A stretch of 10,737 nucleotides of DNA from a bacterium (GTDB taxonomy: Bacteria > Patescibacteria > Paceibacteria > UBA9973). This document shows, one piece after another, positions 6,663 to 10,737 of the stretch (position 1 is the stretch's first letter; every line of letters begins with the position of its first letter). The notes under the pieces are model-generated. The model worked only from the letters and a program-made list of their open reading frames with translations. It made no database searches and had not been told where the DNA came from. The stretch lies in the NCBI GenBank assembly GCA_021813235.1, contig JAKALG010000019.1:1-10737 (forward strand), given 5' to 3'. Both the position numbers and the translations under genes were made by a program.

Positions 6663-7724
6663 CTAAAGTAAATTTTTCTCTATCAAATTACTCAATTTAT
6701 AAGCATTCCCATGCGAAAGCATCCCCAAATACGACTGTATTGCGTTAGGCTTAGAGTTTTTGTTAACATTTCTAAACATCCTTTTTTTCGTAGCTGTCCG
6801 TAAGACTCTATATTTTGGGAAATGCACCCAACCCAAGAAATCAACGCCAGAAAAGATGGTTTTAATAAATACTTTATCTGGATGCATATTTAATTTTAAT
6901 TTAGTTTTTAAAAACTCTTTCATTTCTCCTAAAATACTTTCTAAATATTCTTTATTCTCTGAAAGAACAACAAAATCATCAGCATAGCGAATATAATATT
7001 TCACTTTTAATTTATGTTTTACAAATTGGTCAAATTCATTCATATAAATATTTACCAAAAGTTGAGAAGTTAAATTACCAAGTGGTAAGCCTTTGAGTGA
7101 CACGTTCTCTGCTATGGCAGAAAGTGTGTCACTTTGCATATATACACCATGGTTAATATGTGTATTTATATAAAAACTGTCTATTATTTCTCCTAAAAGC
7201 CATAAAGTGTCTGTGTCAAAGAGACACTTTGACAATATTTCTTTTAGGATATTGTGGTCTATGTTCGCAAAGAATTTTTTAATATCGCACTTTAAAACCC
7301 AACATGTTTTAGTATTATTTTTACTTACTTTTCTTACAAAACTTTCAAATCTATATATTGCTTTATGTGTTCCCTTTCCCGCACGACAGGAATACGAATC
7401 ATAAATAAATTTCTTATCAAAATATGGATATAATATTCTGTATATTGCGTGATGGAGTAGCCTGTCTCGCACTTTTGCTTTGTGTATATCTCTTGGTTTT
7501 GGGTCGTTTATCTTAAAGGCTTCGTAAGCACTGTGTTTGTAGGTTTTATTTTTTAATTCTTTGTGAAGTTCAAAAATATTTGTCATTAAGTTCCTTTCAA
7601 AATATAAAACATCTTTGCGAGATTTTTTACCATTCAAAAATTCTTTCCAAGCAAGAAGCAAGTTTTCAATAGAAATGATATATTTATATGTATGAATAAA
7701 TTGAATTCGAACCATATTAACCAT
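6663..7724 (-). CDS. DGR reverse transcriptase
   Basis: A 353-residue reverse transcriptase that copies the TR RNA into adenine-mutated cDNA. Counting from the ATG at 7724, the palm begins with KCDIKKFF (catalytic Asp147). Motif 4 is LPLGNLTSQ (about 213-221), whose SQ is diagnostic of DGR enzymes. The catalytic YADD is at 247-250, with motif 7 GVDFLGW near 293-299. The N-terminal ENLLLAWKEFLNGKK and RDRLLHHAIYRIL segments also match DGR enzymes. Residues 185-210, before KGLPLG, appear inserted relative to DGR enzymes I know and coincide with DNA palindromes. The start at 7724 follows a G10 tract by 4 nt; an upstream in-frame TTG at 7760 would add 12 residues that simply translate the palindrome. 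Retron or group II intron origin is unlikely: no maturase or HNH domain and no msr/msd. Confidence 0.95.
   Translation of the reverse strand: MVNMVRIQFIHTYKYIISIENLLLAWKEFLNGKKSRKDVLYFERNLMTNIFELHKELKNKTYKHSAYEAFKINDPKPRDIHKAKVRDRLLHHAIYRILYPYFDKKFIYDSYSCRAGKGTHKAIYRFESFVRKVSKNNTKTCWVLKCDIKKFFANIDHNILKEILSKCLFDTDTLWLLGEIIDSFYINTHINHGVYMQSDTLSAIAENVSLKGLPLGNLTSQLLVNIYMNEFDQFVKHKLKVKYYIRYADDFVVLSENKEYLESILGEMKEFLKTKLKLNMHPDKVFIKTIFSGVDFLGWVHFPKYRVLRTATKKRMFRNVNKNSKPNAIQSYLGMLSHGNAYKLSNLIEKNLL
7096..7165. repeat. Cluster of palindromes inside the RT gene
   Basis: Arms AGTGACAC (7096-7103) and GTGTCACT (7126-7133) enclose a second stem TCTGC (7108-7112)/GCAGA (7117-7121). Next come ATACAC (7142-7147)/GTGTAT (7160-7165) and the 8-bp palindrome ACCATGGT (7146-7153). 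Together they fill the part of the RT that looks like an in-frame insertion. A further 9-bp pair lies at 7204-7212/7222-7230 just outside it. Confidence 0.55.
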
Positions 7725-7728
7725 TTTA

Positions 7729-7738
7729 CCCCCCCCCC
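7729..7738 (-). promoter_or_regulatory. G10 tract at the RT ribosome-binding position
   Basis: Ten consecutive C on the plus strand, read as G10 on the minus strand, end 4 nt before the RT ATG at 7724. In an AT-rich region this stands out. It could serve as a G-rich ribosome-binding site and as a slippage-prone (phase-variable) tract. Its exact length may be a sequencing or assembly error. Confidence 0.5.
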
Positions 7739-7766
7739 TCACTTTTGCCACTAATGGCAAAAGTGA
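7739..7766. promoter_or_regulatory. Perfect 12-bp-stem palindrome between divergent avd and RT
   Basis: Arms TCACTTTTGCCA (7739-7750) and TGGCAAAAGTGA (7755-7766) are perfectly complementary with a CTAA loop. The avd ATG (7754-7756) lies at the loop/stem junction. On the other strand the palindrome lies just upstream of the G10 tract and RT start. It may be a shared operator or an RNA hairpin controlling translation of avd. Confidence 0.7.
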
Positions 7767-8098
7767 AAAACTGTTATCTGGTTTGGATTACTTTTTATCA
7801 AACTTTACCTAAAATACATAAGTACTCACTGGGGCAAAAGATTGACGTAATGTTTATTGAAATTATAGAAGCAATTTCTGTTGCTAGTTTTTTATCTAAA
7901 GAAGAAAAACATCCTTGGGTTAGATTAGCGATTAGAAAAGTGGATACATTGAAAATCTTACTTATAATCTTATGGGAAACTAAATCTCTAGATAACAAAA
8001 AGTATATTGCTCTATCTATACAAATAGATGAAATAGGCAGAATGCTTGGTGGCTGGAGTGGACAGATTACAAAACAAAACTCTCCCGCAAAAAAGTAG
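7754..8098 (+). CDS. avd: Avd-like DGR accessory protein (four-helix bundle)
   Basis: A 114-residue protein matching the Avd family. Avd forms a basic pentameric four-helix-bundle barrel that binds the RT and is needed for TR-primed cDNA synthesis. Recognisable segments are YSLGQKIDVMFIEIIEAI (27-44), the helix around LAIRKVDTLKILL, LDNKKYIALS, and the C-terminal IGRMLGGWSGQITKQNSPA, with many Lys and Arg. The length is normal for Avd. The ATG at 7754 is preferred; TTG at 7745 would add three residues. There is no Shine-Dalgarno site, and the ATG sits in a strong palindrome. It diverges from the RT and converges on TR, whose 3' end lies 16 bp beyond its stop. This is opposite to the same-strand order of the Bordetella phage DGR. 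The family call rests on recalled patterns, not an alignment. Confidence 0.88.
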   Translation: MAKVKNCYLVWITFYQTLPKIHKYSLGQKIDVMFIEIIEAISVASFLSKEEKHPWVRLAIRKVDTLKILLIILWETKSLDNKKYIALSIQIDEIGRMLGGWSGQITKQNSPAKK

Positions 8099-8114
8099 GA
8101 GAGAAATGAAAATT

Positions 8115-8232
8115 ATTGCGGAAGGCAAACCAATCGTTACTGTTGCCAAAGTTGCTCTGCCAATTGAGGTTAGACTTGCGCTTCGCATCGTTCCAATACA
8201 TATAACACGCATTGGCATTGCCGTTGAACGAA
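8115..8232 (-). repeat. DGR template repeat (TR)
   Basis: A non-coding 118-bp repeat matching VR (8603-8720) at a constant offset of 488 with no gaps. There are 14 mismatches, all at adenines of the minus strand; 86 non-adenine positions are identical. Read in the VR frame it encodes a peptide rich in Asn codons (AAC and AAT), the mutable codons favoured in DGRs because their variants cannot become stops. The 3' 28 nt (8115-8142) are identical to VR despite holding six adenines. The 3' flank is the antisense of avd. The repeat is the RNA template for mutagenic retrohoming. Confidence 0.97.
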
Positions 8233-8283
8233 ATGTATAGAATATCATCGACTTCACCACCTCTTGAATACTACTCTTAAGGT

Positions 8284-8313
8284 TGTATATTATTTGTGAT
8301 AATAATCACTCAA
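8284..8313 (-). promoter_or_regulatory. Candidate promoter for the TR RNA
   Basis: Minus-strand TTGAGT (8313-8308), an 18-bp spacer, and TATACA (8289-8284). Transcription would start near 8277, about 45 nt before TR. Such a promoter would be needed because a terminator-like hairpin separates TR from the target gene. Motif match only. Confidence 0.35.
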
Positions 8314-8483
8314 CACTCTACACCAAGTATCTTCTTTTTTTATGAAGTGTCTACATACACCACCCTATTTGAAATAATAATCGCAAATACTCTCAATGTA
8401 TGGATACTAGTTTCGGTAGCAGAAAACCTTAATCTTCCACATATTCACTTACTACCATATTTAGTTTAACATAAATAAAAACA

Positions 8484-8505
8484 CCCTGTACTTTTTTGTA
8501 CAGGG
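8484..8505 (-). terminator. Rho-independent terminator of the target gene
   Basis: Stem CCCTGTAC (8484-8491) and GTACAGGG (8498-8505) with a 6-nt loop. On the minus strand the stem is followed by TGTTTTTATTT, a U-rich tail. It lies 95 bp after the target stop. Confidence 0.65.
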
Positions 8506-8506
8506 G

Positions 8507-8525
8507 GAAGATTTGTAAAATCTTC
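8507..8525. other. Second hairpin downstream of VR
   Basis: GAAGATTT (8507-8514) and AAATCTTC (8518-8525) with a GTA loop lie one base from the terminator hairpin. On the plus strand a T6 run follows at 8531-8536, so the pair may end avd-strand transcripts. It may instead correspond to the post-VR hairpins known from some DGRs, although it is farther from VR (about 76 bp) than in Bordetella phage. Confidence 0.45.
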
Positions 8526-8599
8526 AAAACTTTTTTAATGTGAACAAAGGACAAAAACTCAAAGGATCAAAAGATATCCGAGTGAACAAGTCCCAAGTA

Positions 8600-9268
8600 T
8601 TAATTGCGGAAGGCAAACCAATCGTTACTGCCGCCAAAGTTGCTCCGCCAAAAGAGGACAGACTTGCGCTCCGCATCGTTCCAAAACAAAGAACACGCAT
8701 TGGCATAGCCGAGGAACGAACATCCAGTTGTTTCAACAACATAAGATGGATTTGATCCAATTTCATAGTTGAACTTTGGATATTTTTCTCCAACAGTAAA
8801 CGGTACGTGCGGTGTCGTTTTACGAAGGCCATTTGAAAGACCCCATTCAACTGCTTTTTGATAGCTTCCGTCACCATTCGGCCAATTGAGTAAAATAATT
8901 GTTTCATTGATTATCTTATTCTCCGGCTGATAAAGATTACCAACTTTAAGAACATTATAATCAGAACCTGTTTGAGGACCTCCCAACATCGCTGATTCGT
9001 TGTGAGATTTTGTATAATCTACCGACAACTCTGTGACAAAAATACGAGCACCAATTTTTTCAGCTTCAAGTTTAAGATTCTGAATTTTTTCGGGCCAACC
9101 ATCACCATTTCTTAATTCACAAAAGAATTTTTCAATTCTCATGTTGTCTTTTAGAAATTCAGCGAATTTCTCTCTTGGAACCTCACTCTTTCGAGCGAGA
9201 TTTGCTAATTGCACGCCTTGTCTGTTGGTAACGTGCTTTACTGTTTCCAGTTGCATAACGTTTTTCAT
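8600..9268 (-). CDS. DGR target protein with variable C-type-lectin-like C-terminus
   Basis: A 222-residue protein diversified by the DGR. Residues 184-222 are encoded by VR. The end, SNFGGSNDWFAFRN, has the Trp-x-Phe-Arg finish typical of C-type-lectin-fold variable domains of DGR targets. Ten residues differ from the TR-encoded version: Leu186, Tyr188, Ser193, Leu194, Phe195, Glu200, Val204, Phe206, Arg208 and Gly213. PFTVGEKYPKFNYEIGSN (about 156-173) leads into the fold. The N-terminal 60 residues are charged and helical, and I do not recognise a domain in them. No signal peptide, prepilin site or membrane helix is visible, so it looks cytoplasmic unless exported by another route. The ATG at 9268 follows AAGGAG by 5 nt. 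It has its own promoter 3' of pilC. The ligand is unknown. Confidence 0.93.
   Translation of the reverse strand: MKNVMQLETVKHVTNRQGVQLANLARKSEVPREKFAEFLKDNMRIEKFFCELRNGDGWPEKIQNLKLEAEKIGARIFVTELSVDYTKSHNESAMLGGPQTGSDYNVLKVGNLYQPENKIINETIILLNWPNGDGSYQKAVEWGLSNGLRKTTPHVPFTVGEKYPKFNYEIGSNPSYVVETTGCSFLGYANACSLFWNDAERKSVLFWRSNFGGSNDWFAFRN
8603..8720 (-). repeat. DGR variable repeat (VR)
   Basis: The 3' end of the target gene, a gapless 118-bp partner of TR with 14 substitutions, all at TR adenines: seven A to T, five A to G and two A to C on the coding strand. They change ten codons and every change alters the residue. Homology ends at the stop codon. The invariant block 8603-8630 is the likely initiation-of-mutagenic-homing region. 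Confidence 0.97.
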
Positions 9269-9273
9269 AACCT

Positions 9274-9279
9274 CTCCTT
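9274..9279 (-). promoter_or_regulatory. Strong Shine-Dalgarno site of the target gene
   Basis: Minus-strand AAGGAG, 5 nt before the ATG at 9268. It fixes the start and is unusual here, since recJ, HIT, tpiA, pgk and the pilus genes show none. Confidence 0.85.
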
Positions 9280-9309
9280 ATGAATTTAACTTATTCTAAA
9301 ATTATGTCA

Positions 9310-9350
9310 AAGAGCTACTAGCTCTTATTAAATAAGAGTTTCTTATTTAA
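9310..9350 (-). promoter_or_regulatory. Leader with overlapping, mutually exclusive hairpins
   Basis: On the minus strand hairpin A pairs 9341-9350 with 9328-9337 (10 bp, 3-nt loop). Hairpin B pairs 9331-9338 with 9322-9329 (8 bp). Hairpin C pairs 9319-9326 with 9310-9317 (8 bp), then a U-rich stretch. B uses sequence needed by both A and C. This resembles an attenuator or a translational switch ahead of the target gene; no ligand class is recognised. Confidence 0.55.
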
Positions 9351-9357
9351 CCTTATA

Positions 9358-9386
9358 AGTATAGCACTTTTTGGAACAAAAGTCAA
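9358..9386 (-). promoter_or_regulatory. Near-consensus sigma-70 promoter of the target gene
   Basis: Minus-strand TTGACT (9386-9381), exactly 17 bp, then TATACT (9363-9358) preceded by TGC, an extended -10. Transcription would start near 9351, giving a leader of about 82 nt. The -35 begins 3 bp after the pilC stop codon. It is the best promoter in the window. Confidence 0.75.
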
Positions 9387-9389
9387 TAA

Positions 9390-10607
9390 TTATTTTATAT
9401 TATTCAAAATTGAGTAGAGAGGTGAAATCATGGAGATAGCAAAGAAGCCGACAGCTGCGCCGATAATTATCATCAGTACTGGTTCAATGATAGTAGAAAG
9501 ATTTTTTGTTTTATCTTCTATTTCTCCTTCGTAAAATTCAGCAACTTCCACCAACATATCTGAGAGCTTACCAGTCTCTTCCCCTACTTCCACCATCTCT
9601 GTCATCATCACTGGAAAGAGATGCGGATTTTCTTCAAAAGCTTTAGAGAATGGAGCACCTTTTTCTATTTCTTCTTTGGCATTTCTTAAAACTTTTTTAT
9701 AATAAACATTTTGCACCACATCTTCTGTTATTTCTATCGCCCGAGTGATAGAAACTCCAGAGAGTAATAATGAGGACATCGTGCGAGTGGTACGAGCAGT
9801 ATTTAATTCTCTAGATAAATTACCTACGACAGGAAGTCTGATAAGCACAAAATCAACGTATTTAGTCATGAAATTTGCACGGAGAAGTGCAATTATTCCC
9901 AATACAGAAAATATTATTAAAACAAAAGATAAAAATAAATACTGAGAGAAAAAGTTACCTAAAGAGATTATGACCTTTGTAGAAGCAGGCAAGCTAACGC
10001 CAAGCTCGCTGAAAGTGCTTGCAAGAGTCGGCACAACAAAAGCAAACATTAAAACACCTATCAAGACCATGGCCGAGAGAATGAGCCCCGGATAAATGAG
10101 CGCCCCCTCAATTCTTTTAGTCAAGGTATGAGATTTTTCTAAATTGAGACCAATTTGAGAAAGAGCTCCGGCTAAATCTCCAGATTCTTCTCCAGCTCGC
10201 GTCATAGAAACAAAAAGTTTGGAAAAAACATTTGGATATTTTGAGAGTCCCGAAGAAAGTGTCCCTCCTGCATTTATCTCATTATTTAGTGAAATTAAAA
10301 TCTTACCAAAAGTGACATTTTTCGTTTGCTTTTTAAGAACCAGTAACGCTCTATAGAGAGAGAGCCCAGCCTTAACCATGCCACTTAGATTTTTAGTAAA
10401 AATAATTAACTCTTCAGTTTTTACTCTTGAAAAAATTCTCCCAAATAAACTAGAAAAGTCAAAAGACTTATCTTTTTTTTCTGTTATGGAAATGGGAATA
10501 TTCCCACGAGATTTTATTTCACGAGAAAGAGAAAAACGATCTGCTGCTTCCATCGTGCTTTCAAAAATTTCTCCACTTTTTAATTTTGCTTTATAAGAAA
10601 AAAGCAT
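9390..10607 (-). CDS. pilC: Type IV pilus inner-membrane platform protein PilC (GspF family)
   Basis: A 405-residue polytopic protein that forms the inner-membrane platform on which the PilB ATPase drives pilin assembly. Two GspF repeats are clear: about residues 66-190, with RAGEESGDLAGAL (137-149), and about 270-393, with VEVGEETGKLSDML (339-352). Membrane helices are at about 172-195, 222-243 and 373-397. FVVPTLASTFSELGVSLPA (190-208) is the conserved periplasmic stretch. The length is normal. It follows pilB by 21 bp with no Shine-Dalgarno site. Immediately after its stop comes the promoter of the DGR target, and the minor pilins that would normally be expected close by lie 2.7 kb further on. 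Confidence 0.96.
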   Translation of the reverse strand: MLFSYKAKLKSGEIFESTMEAADRFSLSREIKSRGNIPISITEKKDKSFDFSSLFGRIFSRVKTEELIIFTKNLSGMVKAGLSLYRALLVLKKQTKNVTFGKILISLNNEINAGGTLSSGLSKYPNVFSKLFVSMTRAGEESGDLAGALSQIGLNLEKSHTLTKRIEGALIYPGLILSAMVLIGVLMFAFVVPTLASTFSELGVSLPASTKVIISLGNFFSQYLFLSFVLIIFSVLGIIALLRANFMTKYVDFVLIRLPVVGNLSRELNTARTTRTMSSLLLSGVSITRAIEITEDVVQNVYYKKVLRNAKEEIEKGAPFSKAFEENPHLFPVMMTEMVEVGEETGKLSDMLVEVAEFYEGEIEDKTKNLSTIIEPVLMIIIGAAVGFFAISMISPLYSILNNIK

Positions 10608-10628
10608 ATACGTATTTAATTATTAAAA

Positions 10629-10737
10629 CTATTCTGACACTACACGAAAAACTTCTTCTAGGGTCGTATTTCCTATAGCTGCTTGAAAGACTCCGTCTTC
10701 TAAGATAGTCATCATGCCTTCTTTCTTTGCTTGCGCT
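10629..10737 (-). CDS. pilB: Type IV pilus assembly ATPase PilB (partial, C-terminal end only)
   Basis: Only the last 35 codons are inside the window, ending in TAG. The residues include AKKEGMMTILEDGVFQA and TTLEEVFRVVSE, the characteristic C-terminus of PilB/GspE secretion ATPases. The catalytic Walker regions lie outside. The position directly upstream of pilC fits the usual pilB-pilC order. PilT has a different C-terminal ending, so PilB is preferred. Confidence 0.88.
   Translation of the reverse strand, partial: AQAKKEGMMTILEDGVFQAAIGNTTLEEVFRVVSE

Larger units (their letters stand above)
8233..8599. other. Non-coding spacer between TR and the target gene
   Basis: 367 bp with no convincing gene. 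From the target side it holds an imperfect GGATC/GATATCC pair near 8563-8578, a hairpin at 8507-8525, a terminator-like hairpin at 8484-8505, and, closer to TR, a candidate minus-strand promoter at 8284-8313. The rest (about 8314-8480) shows no structure I can support. Confidence 0.6.
6663..9386 (-). mobile_element. Diversity-generating retroelement (RT, Avd, TR, VR-bearing target)
   Basis: All DGR parts are present: reverse transcriptase with DGR motif 4, Avd-like four-helix protein, template repeat, and a target gene whose 3' end is a variable repeat differing from TR only at adenines. Transcription order on the minus strand is target (VR), TR, RT, with avd reversed between TR and RT. It separates pilC from the minor-pilin genes. 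Limits are set functionally, from the promoter after pilC to the RT stop; I see no terminal inverted repeats, integrase or clear target-site duplication. DGRs are not self-mobile, so 'mobile_element' here means retroelement. Confidence 0.95.

Noticed and set aside
6663..7724. RT as a retron or group II intron enzyme
   Set aside because: Motif 4 GNLTSQ, the Avd gene and the adenine-only TR/VR pair fit a DGR; there is no maturase or endonuclease domain and no msr/msd structure.
7739..8115. Recent inversion of avd between inverted repeats
   Set aside because: The right edge (GCAAAAAAGTAGGAG) only weakly resembles the left palindrome arm; no true inverted copy flanks avd.
8012..8260. Minus-strand frame through TR as a protein gene
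   Set aside because: TR is a non-coding template; the frame differs from the VR reading frame and lacks any recognisable product.
8113..8720. TR/VR as a CRISPR or ordinary duplicated gene
   Set aside because: Only two long copies exist, without spacers, and mismatches are confined to one base type, unlike neutral divergence.
8524..8907. 127-codon minus-strand frame overlapping the target gene
   Set aside because: It is another frame of the target; the 8600-9268 frame has the Shine-Dalgarno site, the lectin-like ending and non-synonymous TR/VR changes in phase.
6640..9410. Target-site duplication or terminal repeats around the DGR
   Set aside because: Only AT-rich similarities are seen at the two edges, which are expected by chance here.
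1..10737. Reassigned UGA (code 25) and RNA genes
   Set aside because: The HIT gene ends at UGA exactly at its family C-terminus, and I see no tRNA or rRNA-like sequence.

Overview
The window looks like part of a Candidate Phyla Radiation (Patescibacteria, probably Parcubacteria-type) chromosome. The reasons are the AT-rich, tightly packed genes, a short set of type IV pilus genes joined to triosephosphate isomerase and phosphoglycerate kinase, the virtual absence of Shine-Dalgarno sites on housekeeping genes, and an Avd protein of the kind I associate with this group. That placement is inference; no rRNA or marker tree is available here. UGA, UAG and UAA all serve as stops, which argues against genetic code 25.

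Left part (1-3840): recJ (minus, running off the left edge) and a HIT-family gene (plus) diverge from a 36-bp gap holding two back-to-back extended -10 boxes. The HIT gene converges on pgk with a 17-bp overlap. tpiA and pgk form an overlapping minus-strand pair behind their own extended -10 promoter. recJ, HIT and tpiA all have TGN-extended -10 boxes only 6-7 nt before the ATG, which predicts leaderless mRNAs.

Type IV pilus genes (3846-6644 and 9390-10737, minus strand): in transcription order, the end of pilB, then pilC, then (after an interruption) four prepilin-like genes in the order fimU/gspH-like, pilV-like, pilW-like, pilX-like. This is the usual order of a minor-pilin priming set. No major pilin is visible.

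Middle (about 6663-9386): a complete diversity-generating retroelement (DGR) sits between pilC and the minor pilins. It contains a DGR reverse transcriptase (minus), an Avd-like accessory protein (plus), a 118-bp template repeat TR, and a 222-residue target protein whose last 39 residues are the variable repeat VR. TR and VR differ at 14 positions, and every one is an adenine of the TR sense strand, so this is a mutagenic-retrohoming signature read directly from the sequence. The element would work by transcribing TR on the minus strand, copying it with RT and Avd while mutating adenines, and pasting the cDNA over the 3' end of the target gene. Several features are unusual. avd lies in the opposite orientation between TR and RT, so the RNA 3' of TR is antisense to avd. 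A 12-bp-stem palindrome and a G10 tract lie between the divergent starts of avd and RT. The RT carries an in-frame palindrome-rich insertion just before its GNLTSQ motif. The target gene has a near-consensus sigma-70 promoter, a leader of about 80 nt with mutually exclusive hairpins, and a strong Shine-Dalgarno site, unlike its neighbours.
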